The notes under the pieces were generated by a model. That model ran no database searches. It worked only from the letters and a program-made list of their open reading frames with translations, and was not told the DNA's origin. From Neoscytalidium dimidiatum (Eukaryota; Ascomycota; Dothideomycetes; Botryosphaeriales; Botryosphaeriaceae), in assembly GCA_037367355.1 (NCBI GenBank), contig CM074697.1, positions 1,302,001-1,366,000 on the forward strand: DNA of 64,000 nucleotides, written 5' to 3'. A program made the translations under genes and the position numbers. Positions 33,731 to 44,698 of the stretch are shown piece by piece; within the stretch, counting starts at the first letter, position 1, and each line of letters opens with the position of its first letter.

Positions 33731-35840
33731 ATGTCCGCCGAAAAGGACCTCGAGTCCGGCAGTCCTGCACGGATCCCACACTTCAAAAGAGTCCTCGACC
33801 AGGCTGCTATCAACGACGACATCGTCAATGCCCACTATGACGGCTCTGGAACCGAGGAGGATCCGTACATCGTCGCATGGCTGGATGACGATCCCGTCAA
33901 CCCCATGAACTACCCACTCGCCCTCAAGTGGACAATCACCGGCCTGGTAGCCATTGCCACCCTGGCCGTCGCCTTCGTCTCCTCTGCCTACTCAGGTGGC
34001 ATCCGCGAGATTATCCTCCAGTTTGGCGTCGTTCAGATCATCGCTACGTTGGGAATCTCGCTGTTCGTCCTGGGCTTCGCTATTGGTCCTTTGATCTGGG
34101 CCCCGCTGAGTGGTGAGTTCAAATTACCCAATCTGGCCCTACGTGAGACAAGTGCTGACGTCCTGCAGAACTCTTCGGACGCCAGTACCTCTTCTTCGGC
34201 ACTTACATGCTCCTCACCGCATTCAACGCTGGCGCTGCCGGCGCCCAAAGCATTGCTACTTTGACCGTCCTGCGCTTCCTCGCCGGTTCTTTCGGCTCCT
34301 CCCCCCTGACAAACGCCGGCGGCGTCATTGCCGACATGTTCCCTGCCGCCCAGCGCGGTTTGGCTACCAGCCTCTTCGCCGCCGCTCCTTTCCTGGGTCC
34401 CGTCATCGGCCCCATCGGTAAGTGCCGCCTTCGATGAGCAACCTCGTGAAACCCTCAGTTAACGCTAACTGTGACACAGTCGGCGGCTTTGTCGGCGAGA
34501 CCGTTGGCTGGAGATGGGTCGAGGGTGTGATGGCCATCTTTACCGGAGTTCTTTGGATCGTCTGCGGCATCATCGTCCCTGAGACGTACGCACCCGTGCT
34601 CCTGCGGAAGCGTGCCGCCAAGCTGTCCAAAATCACCGGCAAGGTTTACAAGAGCCGGGCAGACGCAGAACAAGGCAAGGTCACCATCGGTGCCGCCTTC
34701 AAGACCGCTCTTTCTCGGCCCTGGATTCTGCTGATCCGGGAGCCCATTGTCCTGTTGCTGTCCATCTACATGGCGATCATCTACGGCACCCTGTACATGC
34801 TTTTCGCCGCTTTCCCCATCGTCTACCAGCAGAATCGCGGCTGGTCCCCGGGAATCGGTGGTCTCGCTTTCCTTGGTGTATGCGTAGGCATGCTGGCCGC
34901 GATAGGCTACTCGATCTGGGACAACAAGCGCTACATTAGGGCTATGACCAACTCCCCGTCCGGCTTCGCACCACCCGAGGCTCGCCTTCCACCCGCGCTC
35001 ATCGGCTCCGTCGCCATGCCCATCGGTTTGATCTGGTTTTCCTGGACGAATTACCCCAGTATCCACTGGTTTGCATCCATCGCAGCCGGTGCGCCGTTCG
35101 GATTCGGCATGGTGCTCGTCTTCCTGTCCATCATGAACTACCTCATCGACGCCTACCTCATCTTCGCAGCCTCCGTCCTGGCCGCCAACTCAGTCCTCCG
35201 CAGCTTGTTCGGTGCCGCCTTCCCCCTTTTCACCACCTACATGTACAACGACCTGGGCATCCACTGGGCCTCCATGATCCCGGCCTTCCTCTCCCTCGCC
35301 TGCGTCCCCTTCCCCTTCCTCTTCTACAAGTACGGCCCGGCCATCCGCACGCGCTGCAAGTACGCCGCCCAAGCCGCCGCCTTCCTCGAGAGGCTGCGCG
35401 GCCAAGCGGCGGCGCAGCAGCAGCAGCAGCAGCAAGAAGAAACCGGCCCGGACGACAGCAGCTCCACCGCGCCGGACGACGACAACACCGAGAAGAAGGA
35501 CGACACGGGCTCGTCGCACCACGCCGCGCCCTCGCACCACCACCGCCACCACCACCACCACTCCGACCGCGAGGCCGAGCTCGAGGCCGAGGCCATCGAC
35601 TACAGCTACGACGACGAAGAGCACCAGCCCGAGGCCGGCCGCTTCGCCGCCATCAAGACGAAGAGCGGCCCGAACGAGCTGTCCAAGACGAAGAGCAACG
35701 CCAGCATACGGAGCACGCGGAGCACGCGCAGCGTGGCCTACGAGGCGAACCCCTTCGACATCGATCGTGTCAATACGAATGAGAGTTTTGGCGGCAAGAA
35801 GGCGAGGAGCCGGGCAAACTCGAGCGCAGCGAAGAAGTGA
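33731..35840 (+). CDS. MFS multidrug/polyamine-type transporter (DHA1 family)
   Basis: Three exons (33731-34112, 34169-34417, 34480-35840) give 663 aa. It has the layout of fungal DHA1 drug:H+ antiporters: [16 protein letters not shown] before helix 1, [14 protein letters not shown] between helices 2 and 3, [31 protein letters not shown] and the [13 protein letters not shown] motif. About twelve hydrophobic segments are visible, so it should sit in the plasma membrane and export toxic compounds or polyamines. It has an unusually long hydrophilic C-terminal tail (about 150 residues) with poly-Gln, acidic and His-rich runs, and ends in a basic Ser/Arg-rich segment ([16 protein letters not shown]). 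The start at 33731 is the first ATG giving the conserved N-terminus. Confidence 0.9.
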
Positions 35841-37152
35841 GCGTAAAAACAAGAGGTGATTTTTCTGGTGCTGTATAAGAGAAGATTTTACATGCATATA
35901 ATTTTGATGGATCTCAGCGTAGGAGTTGGGGGTTTTTTTTTTTTTTTTTTCTATAAGGCATGATATCAACGCCGCCGTTCGGGTGTCGTTCTGGCGACTA
36001 TGTCCATCGCATGATGGGAAGAGGGATGTACACAAAAGGAGAGTTTGATGTTGTACAAATGGCGCGATGGATACCACCAAAAGAAGTGCGCTGGATCATG
36101 ATTATGAGTATTCCAGATAGTGGTAATTACTTAATGGGGATGAGAAAGATACCAATCGCTGATAGCAAGAAATCAACGCTCTTCAAAACAATTTTCTTTG
36201 ACAGAAGTACATAAAAGATAGAATTAATTAACAGTCTTATACGAGTAGCAGACATGGGAACGCTACTAACAGCATTGCGCCAAGAAGGAAGCACGGGCTG
36301 CTGAAGAGCTAGCTCATCCGGGCATGAATATCCAAAATTGATATCCACCTTCAGATGATCTCTTCGGCTGCCCAGGACATTTGACGGCCTCGCTGTCGTA
36401 ATGCCGATGCGAACGCCGTTATCCTGGATCAGATGCTGATCGATATACCAAACAGATCTCCAAGATCTGAGTTGCGGCAAGATAGCCTCCAAGCTAACGC
36501 CTTTTGGAGGCCAAGTGCCGAAGATCCAGTCAGTTGGGTGCGGATCGGGCGGGTACACCCGAAGAGCTGCCACAGGGATGCTGTGATGCCATCCGGGTAT
36601 TGGCCTGAACCAGCCAAAAAGCCCACGGATTGGGCATAGTCAGTGCTCAAGCCGAGCAGAAGGAGGTGCCGTGGAAGCACGTGGAGAGCTGTTGAGTCGG
36701 GGCGGCCGGGGCGTGGCTGGCTCTAGGTCAGGGGTCCTTCTCGCTTCTGCTCTTCGGCCTGCACAGTCTTAACGAGCCTGTGCCTGACGACTCGCATCCT
36801 TCGCCATACTTCAGCCAGCCAGGCTACCCACTTTAAGCATCATAACGGCTTATTTTTGCGCTATGCTCCTCTCTCGCGGACTTGGCCTTCTGAATAGGGA
36901 GCGCTTACGCCTCAACTCGGCCTAGTGTTGCTGCTAACGATAACCGCCACCCAATCTCCCTTCTGCCGCCTACAACGCCTTTTCATCTTTGGACTTTCTC
37001 CACAGAAGTTAGCTCCTGCGGCTGAAATGCATTGCAGCCTAAGTCGCTTTCTATACAAAAAGGCGCCTCCATGCCTTCCTTCCCAAGTTTTGCCGCTCCT
37101 CTCTCCTTGAAGCGCAGTCACTCGTTTTCCTTCCACATCATCGTCGCCCAAC
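35841..37152. other. Intergenic, 1.3 kb
   Basis: A run of about 20 T lies at 35932-35951 after the transporter. A 148-codon minus-strand frame (36573-36127) has no recognised motif and is not called. The part near 37100 should hold the GH55 promoter. Confidence 0.4.
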
Positions 37153-39999
37153 ATGCGTGGCGCATCCGGTCTTTTCACTTTTCTCTCCCTTTTTGGCGCT
37201 GCCGCCGCCCAGGGTCCGCACTACAAGATTGCCGAGGTGCAGGACTTGGTCGATGGCATGCTTGACCAGTACAAACAATACGCAACCTTCCAGGGCGCTG
37301 ATAAAGCTCCGCTCGCAATTGACCCTCACGCCGTAGCTCCCACGAGCCCAACTGCCACTGACTTGCAGACCCGTCAGGCTGCGGCATGCGCCCCCTACTG
37401 GCTGGAGAACGTCAAGCACCAGGGCAAGGCTGCTTTTAATAGTAATTCTTCTTATGTCGTTTTCCGTAACGTCAAGAGCTACGGCGCCAAAGGTGAGTGT
37501 TCCCTAATCTTTCCGCATTGGAATCTCGCGATACTGATAAGGAATCCCCGCAGGTGATGGTGTAACGGATGACACCGCCGCCATCAACCGTGCCATGAGC
37601 GACGGAGGCCGCTGCGCTCCTGGTGTCTGTGCGTCAAGCACCACCACTCCCGCTATCGTCTACTTCCCTGCTGTGAGTTAACGCCAGAATGTGATGTTCC
37701 CAATGCTTATGCCGTACTCAAGGGCACCTACATCGTCTCTTCTTCTATAATCGACTACTATAACACCTTGATTATCGGCAATCCCAACTGTCTCCCCACC
37801 CTGAAGGCAACTCCAAACTTTTCCGGTTTCGGCGTCATTGACGGGAATCAGTATCAAGCTGGTGGTGTTCTTGGCTTCGGCGCTACAAATGTCTTCTACA
37901 GGCAGATCCGCAACTTGATCATTGATTTGACCGGAGTTCCGGCTTCCTCTAGCGCTACAGGTATTCACTGGCCGACAGCTCAATCGACTAGTCTCCAGAA
38001 CATTGTGTTCAAGATGTCCGACGCTTCTGGAACACAACACCAGGGCATCTTCATCGAAGAAGGTACTTAAGGAAACACCTTCCATACCACTTAATTCTTA
38101 CACCACTTTTTGCAGGCTCTGGCGGCTTCGCAAACGATCTCGTCTTCTACGGCGGCCTCAATGGCGCCGTCTTCGGCAATCAGCAATTCACGATGCGTAA
38201 TCTCACCTTCTACAATGCCGTCACCGCAATTAACCAGATCTGGTCTTGGGGCTGGACGTACAAGAGCGTCTCAATCAACAACTGCTCCACCGGAATCGCC
38301 ATGAACGGCGGTGGGCGCACTGCTCAAACAGTTGGCTCTGTCACCGTCCTCGACAGCTCAATCAGCAACACCAAGATTGGCATCATCACAGCTCACGATC
38401 TCTCCTCTTCTCCCGCAACGGCCGGCAGCCTGGTCATCGAAAACGTACCCATCACCGCCCCTATCTTCCCCTCTTCTCTTTCGTCGGGCGTCTCCTATTG
38501 ACACACCACCCGCTCCCAGATCCAAATCCAAAACGTCCCGACCGCCATCGCCGGCCCCGACAGCGCGACCGCTCTCGCCGGCACAACCGGCAGCACCACC
38601 ATCGCCGCCTGGGCCCAAGGCCACACCTACACGCCCAGCGGGCCCACCAACGTGCTCGGCCCCATCCCCGCCACCAAGCGCCCCTCCTCCCTCCTCAGCG
38701 GCACCAAATACTTCGAGCTCTCCAAACCCCAGTACGCCGACCTCGCGACCTCCAAGTTCTACTCCGCCCGCACCTTCGGCGCGCGCGGCGACGGCAAGAC
38801 CGACGACACCACCGCGCTCCAGAACGCCATCACCTACGCGGCCTACTACAACGCCGTCCTCCTCGTCGACGCCGGCACCTACAAGCTGACCCGCACGCTC
38901 TACTTCCCGCCCGGCCTCCGCATCGTCGGCGAGGCCTACCCCACGCTCATGGCCTCCGGCGCCTTCTGGGCCAACATGTCGTCCCCGCAGCCCGTCGTCC
39001 AGGTCGGCGGCCGCGCGGGCGTGACCGCCGGCCGCGTCGAGTGGTCCGACATGCTCGTCTCGACGCAGGGCGCGGCGCCCGGCGCGCTGCTCGTCCAGTG
39101 GAACCTCGCGGCGCCGGCCGGCAACCCGAGCGGCCTGTGGGACGTCCACACGCGCATCGGCGGCTGGGCCGGCTCCGGCCAGAGCATCGCCGACTGCCCG
39201 GCCACGCCCGCCGTCGCCGCGACCTCCGCGGCGACCGTCAACCCCAAGTGCGTCGCCGCGTACGCGAGCATGCACGTCACCGCCGCCGCGGCCGGCCTGT
39301 ACGCCGAGAACGTGTGGCTGTGGGCCGCCGACCACGACATCGACGACCCCGCCCTGCGCCAGGTCACGGTGCTCGCCGGGCGGGGCCTGCTCGTCGAGAG
39401 CGCGGCCGGCCCCGTCTGGCTGGTCGGCACCAGCGTCGAGCATCACGCCAAGTACCAGTACCAGTTCCGCGCCGCGCGCGACGTCTGGGCCGGCCAGGTC
39501 CAGACCGAGACCGCGTACTACCAGCCCAACCCGGACGCCGGCGCCGTCTTCCCCGCCAACGCGACCATGGGGGATCCGGTGTTCGCGGGGGACGGCGGGA
39601 GCGGGTGGGGGCTGAGGGTCGTGGATAGCAGCAGCGTGTTGGTGTACGGCGCGGGGTTGTACAGCTTTTTCAGCAATTACAGCACCGGTAAGTGGTAATT
39701 CTTGTTTTGTTTTGTTTTTTTTCTTTTCTACCCCTGCGGATCATGACGAGCGGGTGGGCTGGTCCGGTTGGAGGACTCTTGCTGACTCGCGGTGTGTTGG
39801 TGCAGCGTGCTCGAACGCTCCCGGCGGCTTGTGCCAGACGCGCATCATGAGCGTCGAGGGCAACAGCTACGTCTCGATGTTCAACTTGAACACCGTGGGA
39901 GCCACCAGTATGGTTTCGAGGGATGGGACCGAGGTCGCGAACTACAAGGATAATCTGAACGTTTATCCCGATACGGTCGCGCTTTACCGGTCCAGTTGA
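37153..39999 (+). CDS. Secreted GH55 exo-beta-1,3-glucanase
   Basis: Six exons (37153-37492, 37554-37672, 37723-38062, 38116-38444, 38520-39687, 39806-39999) give 829 aa. A signal peptide is clear (MRGASGLFTFLSLFGAAAAQ). Two pectate-lyase-3-like beta-helix repeats follow, each opening with the same motif: SYGAKGDGVTDDTAAIN and TFGARGDGKTDDTTALQ. This tandem beta-helix is the hallmark of GH55, which removes glucose from the ends of laminarin-type beta-1,3-glucan outside the cell. GTSVEHHAKYQYQ probably holds the catalytic acid (inferred from the family). The TGA at 38499-38501 lies in a 75-nt in-frame intron (38445-38519) whose removal restores SLVIEN-IQIQNVPTAI. Exon 5 is far richer in GC than exons 1-4. 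N-glycosylation sites (NSS, NCS, NYS) are present. Confidence 0.92.
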
Positions 40000-40981
40000 G
40001 AGAGCCGGTCCAGTTGAGAGAGCTCGGGTACGGCAGGGCAGGAGGGGCTAATCGTAATGATCAGCATCAACATGATCCGGTGGAAAACACCAGCCCGTGG
40101 AACCAGATGATATCGCTATGATGCTGATTATGAACTCATTTTGTCTGTTGCTTGAAAGACAAAACGCAGCAGCGAGGGAACAGCATCGATGGCGTAAGGG
40201 GAACCATGAGAACTTCCGTTCCTTTTACATTGCTCAAATGGATGCTGCTGGTGACAGAGTGGCCTTGAAAAAACGTCGCCTTTGAACAATTGTTCTGCAG
40301 AAACATGCTGTATAATTTCTATACTCCACACAAATAATGTTCGCCGTCGATCTAATCATGTACGCTGCTCTAGTATCACGAGAAGCCTTGCCCGAACTTC
40401 TCAGCTGTTTTACTCAAATACGGGACATGTTACAGATCCTGCATCACATGGGAAACAGCCTGGGTTGATCCTTTTTTCTTATTGCCATCCATACTGCACC
40501 TTTGATATCAACAGCAGCTTGCTCCAGTAATGCAACTATCACACTGAAGTTACAGGGGTTTGCTGCAAATCTTGCTATACTAGTTTAAACTCATGACTTC
40601 GATTTACTATTGGTCAGCGGGCTCCATTTGTGTCAGCTCAGAGCCGGTATCTCAAAGACTATTATTGAATATAGGCCAACCATTATCGAAAGCGCGGATC
40701 AACGTCGGTCTATAATACTGCTGAGTATCGCTTGGTTGCAACATGTTGGGCAGCAGAATTGCCTGTTGATGAGGAGTCTAGCTTTGACTCTATTGAAGCT
40801 TACGTAAATGTTCTACGCTTTTTGGCCCACACGTTAGGCGGTTGGGAGAGGAGGGGAGTTAGCGGCGCTCTGAGAAAATCAGAAAAGAAAAGAAGTGGGC
40901 ATTCTTTCTGCCTCTTCAGCGTGTCGTGGCTTTCATACTTGCAGTTTTGAAAATGCAAACGTTGTGAGAATGTTCAAGTAG
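40000..40981. other. Intergenic left of copy C
   Basis: Downstream of the GH55 gene; GGTCCAGTTGAGAGAG is duplicated near 39987-40021. No gene recognised. Confidence 0.4.
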
Positions 40982-41104
40982 TGTTATAGCAGGTACGCTT
41001 AGCGCAGCGCTAGCGCCGATGGGTAGCTGGGTAGTTTAGCTCCTTCGCTCTCTTTCACAGACAACAACAACGAATACAAGTGCATACGAGGTTTTGCTCC
41101 AACA
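40982..41104 (+). mobile_element. Solo-LTR-like element, copy C
   Basis: 123 bp, starts TGTTATAGCAGG and ends GCTCCAACA. It is flanked by a perfect 5-bp direct repeat AGTAG (40977-40981 and 41105-41109). The central palindrome is degraded at two positions (GCAGCGCTAGCGCCGA). A small duplication of GGGTAGCT is present. Groups with copy B. Confidence 0.88.
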
Positions 41105-42100
41105 AGTAGGGCCTGATTTAACAAGATTTATCTCTGATCGAACGCGGGATTCCATGCGTAGCTCGTCCGCTCTGCCTAACATTACCGAGAAGGCCTATAT
41201 TCTTTGTGCTTGGTCTGCGATATCAATATGTGGCCCAATACCGGACAGCATATATTATGGTCTCCGTGACAGAAAAAGAGAGGGTTGAGGCACGCGCGGG
41301 GTGCTCCGAAAACCGCTCACCTTCGCCCGCGGAGAGCCTTTAACTGGCATATCTTCAAAATCCTTCGTATAATGCGACAATGCGAAAGACATTTGGCTCG
41401 GTTTATCCCTTCCTTCCACGCCCAATGCTCAAACTGTACCCACATATCAACTGTAGTTTGCCCAACGGCCTCCCAGCCATATGTCTGCGCACCCTTCTTA
41501 GATATTGGTCAACGATTTGGCTGTTATCATATCTTCCACCTGAAGCCGAGAACTGCGCTTACAACGCCCTCTGCCATTCCGACATGTTCGCGTAGGCAAA
41601 CATGTACAGGAATGCGCTTTTTAAATAGACAGTTTTGCGCTGGGATTCGTGCGGTGCTGTCGGTAGCTGGGAGGACGGACGCCGCACATATGCGCGGAAA
41701 GACACACCGGGTGCGAGAGATGTCTGTGTGAAGCAGAAAGATGCGTGGGGACCGGCGGGGCCGGATGAGGATTGTCCCAGAGTATTTATTGGGAGAACCA
41801 GGCCGGAAGAAGAATACGCTTGCAAGAGAAGATCATTTGAGAAGTCACTGGAAGAGGAAAGGAATAGAGCTGACTGGTAGGTGCTGGATGCTTCAGATGA
41901 GCTTAAGAAGGACAGTTCATGAGACGGATGAAGTGAGGATCAACATCAGGAATAAATGCCCACCCTGAAGGAGTTTACTGACGTACAGAGCGGAGAATTT
42001 GATTGGCCCTCCAATGACGGACTAGCTATTATGCGCTTGGGGCAGCTGCTGACAGGGTGATATATATAAACAGTTTTGCGAGCGTCACATAGTACGAGAG
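41105..42100. other. Spacer between copies C and D
   Basis: About 1 kb with no recognised gene. Short open frames (up to 148 codons) on both strands have no motif. TATATATAAA near 42061 is unremarkable. Confidence 0.4.
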
Positions 42101-42220
42101 TGTTGGGAGCAAAAACTCGTATGCATCTGTATTCGTTGTCTCCCTGTTCGTTTGGAAGAGAGCGAAGGAGCTAAACTACCCAGCGGCGCTAGCGCCGCGC
42201 TAAGCGTACCTGCCATAACA
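42101..42220 (-). mobile_element. Solo-LTR-like element, copy D
   Basis: 120 bp in reverse orientation; on the minus strand it starts TGTTATGGCAGG and ends GCTCCCAACA. It is flanked by a perfect 5-bp direct repeat GAGAG (42096-42100 and 42221-42225). It holds the intact 16-bp palindrome GCGGCGCTAGCGCCGC. Groups with copy A. Confidence 0.88.
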
Positions 42221-43618
42221 GAGAGCGTAAGTAATGTAACAAAGCTGGTGCGATGTGATATTCCGTGTATACCGGGTTGATTACCTAGGCCTCGGATGGA
42301 GTAGGCTAGGACCTTAGCTCAACCTGTGACTGAACTATTTTGCTTCATGTTGTTGAGCTTCAGCATATATTCTGTTTCGATTTTTTTTTCTAGACTTTCC
42401 AGCAACCGCTCTTACCTACACACCCCTCCTCTCTTACAAAGTAGAGATTCTAAAATCCAGCACGTGAAAATCTTAAGTGGGATCAGCTAAGGAATTCTGA
42501 AAGGTGGATTTTTGGATGGATATCACGCCTTGTCATCCTAAAAGTCCGGTACCTGCCTTGGAGGCTAAGAAAAGGATGGCCCTCTACGCGTCGACTACTG
42601 TCTCCAAAGCTTCTCAAGTCAGCAGCTTGGTACGACAAACCAGAAATGGTGCCTGAGTAACACGAGCTTACGTCTACTTTGGGTCCCTTGTCTTGTCAGT
42701 AGTATCAAAGAATCAGTTTGAGAACTGTGCATCAGAAGTTGTAATCTTGGAACAATTCGCCCAACATGATATACATCTCCATTTACGAACGATGCTAATC
42801 CAGGAAAAGCCCAGTAAGTGTTCTGCATCATAAATGTCAGCAACTGATAGAATCTAACGTCCAAATCAAATCGCCCACTCTCTGATATAACGTGAAGCCT
42901 GAGAATGGTAACTTTTTTATCAGCGCCTGCCTCGCTGTGCTCCTCCCTCGCAAAAGTAGACCTTCTCCACTTCACCAACCAATAAAATGAAGCCGATATA
43001 ATAAACAGGATCCGCTCTCGAACCACTCTCATATTCCCTACTTAGCCTACTAAGCTAGCTAAAACAAGCAAGCAAGCAAGCAAGCAATCCCGATCCCTCC
43101 AATCACCATCAATCACCACACGAAAGGATTCAACACCATTTACCTCAAGCGCGCAAAAAAGGGAAAGCCTTAGTCGGCCAGCAAAGCAAGTAACCAGCAA
43201 GGCAAGCGAATAGGCTTTTCCCACGCCTTTCTTTCTTCTTTCCTCACAATCTTCCCATGATATCCTCCCACGTGGTCCCTTGGTACCAATATCTTGTCAT
43301 CGAAAATCCTATTGTCCATCATAATCCGTATTGTCACCGTTGCTTCAATAAAAGAAAAAAAACAAACCTTCCTTCGATCCGCCATCCTCCGCAATGATCC
43401 TTCCACCTTGTCGGTCTCTCGATTCCCCAGGCTCGAAGCAAAACGAAAAGTTTGTTGTCTTTGGTATAATCATGGTAGTAAAGAAAAAAAAAAGGGAAAA
43501 GGGATCGGACGTTCAATCCACTGCAAATCGTACAAAAAGAAAATTCGGGAAAACAAGAGTTCACAGGCTTTTGAAAAGAGGCTGATAGCCAGAGAGTATC
43601 CAGCGCTCAGCCACCCCC
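42221..43618. other. Intergenic, 1.4 kb
   Basis: No gene recognised. Tetranucleotide repeat (AAGC)n near 43063-43087 and A-rich runs near 43350 and 43480. It includes the 3' region of the minus-strand gene that follows. Confidence 0.4.
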
Positions 43619-44698
43619 CTACTGCCTCTCAGACCTCTCGTGCTCGGCTTGCCTGTCAATCCAATGCGCCGCGTTCGCAGCGCCCTCGGACAGCGGCGGC
43701 GGAGTCCTGGTCGTGGTATCGGTGACGCCGGCATCGTACGTGACGCCGTCGATGCGCTGCGCGTCGCGGACCTGGGCCTCGGTGCTCGGGGTGCTCGCGC
43801 CGCTGCCGGTGCCGCTCACGCCCGTCATGGGCGACGGCGGGGCCTCGCCGCGCAGGTATCCGGGGACGGCGGAGCCGGGGTTGGTGGTCGGGGTGGCGGC
43901 CTTGCCGACGACGGGGCTGCCGACGGCAGGGCCGCCGCTGCCGCCGCCGCTGACGCGGGCGGGCGTGCGCGCGCCCTCGCCGAAGCCGACGAGGCTGGCG
44001 GCGCCCTCGTCGCTGAGGCCGCCCACGCTGCTCGTGTCCATCTCCTGGTCCTCGCTCATGCGGTCCGCGATCGACGGGTCGTAGCCGACGTCGCTGCCCG
44101 AGGCCCAGGTGGTGCGGCCGCCGACGCTGCCCGTCGCCGAGGCCGAGCCCACGGTGCTGCGCTCGCGCACGATCTGCGGCTGGTTGTTGGCGTCGAAGTA
44201 GCCCTGGGTCGGCGGGATGCTGCCGCTGCTGCCGGTCGCGTGGTGGCCGTAGGCGGCGGAGGAGGGGTTGAGGTTCGACGGGCGGCCGGCGCCGGTGGCG
44301 GCCACGCGCTCGAGGCCGGCCAGGCGCGATATGCGGTCGGCGCGCTCGGCGTCCAGCGGGTTCTGGTGGTGGTGCGGGAGGTGGCCGCGGTGGCCGTCTT
44401 TGATGGCGACGGTGCTTAGCTCCGACATGGACGTCGTGGTGGAGTTGGGCGTGCCGCTGCGGGATATGGAGTTGCTGTCAGCGCGCGTGCTCTATTGAGT
44501 CCACCGAGCTCCATCCCTCGCCGTCACATGTGGTCCTCCCTTGTGTGGTAGTGGTGACGGTGTGCCTGAGGATTTGAAGGGGGCTCTGAGGGCTTGGGCT
44601 GCGGCAGCAGGTGGGTGGGAGGCTTACGGGACATCTGAGGGCGTCACCGGGTCGGAGGGAGGCGGCGGCAGGTTGATCAGGGTGGGAGCGTTCGACAT
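43619..44698 (-). CDS. Uncharacterised Ser/Gly/Thr-rich fungal protein
   Basis: Two exons on the minus strand (44698-44628 and 44474-43619) give 308 aa. The first exon starts MSNAPTLINLPPPPSDP and ends at a GTAAGC donor; the splice joins SDVP to NSISRSGTPNSTTTS. The protein is hydrophilic and disordered-looking, with a conserved-looking acidic patch (DRMSEDQEMDTSSVGGLSDEG) and GFGEGARTP. It ends WIDRQAEHERSERQ, perhaps a short helix. Proteins with this GGLSDEG/GFGEGA patch occur widely in filamentous ascomycetes as hypothetical proteins; I know no function. GC is very high throughout. No membrane segment or signal peptide. Confidence 0.7.

Noticed and set aside
33462..33908. Poly-His protein as a separate gene
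   Set aside because: It overlaps the transporter start, has no conserved sequence after the repeat and no matching splice into the transporter frame. Kept only as a possible upstream frame.
36127..36573. 148-codon minus-strand frame as a gene
   Set aside because: No motif, no support from splice sites or neighbours; left as not called.
38358..39446. 362-codon minus-strand frame
   Set aside because: Another GC shadow of the GH55 exon, Gly/Asp/Val-rich with no motif.
38246..39628. 460-codon frame on the plus strand overlapping GH55
   Set aside because: Arg/His/Pro-rich shadow frame of a very GC-rich exon; the GH55 frame has all family motifs.
40982..42220. Copies C and D as terminal inverted repeats of one 1.24-kb DNA transposon
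   Set aside because: They face each other correctly, but each copy has its own perfect 5-bp duplication on both sides (AGTAG, GAGAG), and the outer flanks do not match. They are independent insertions.
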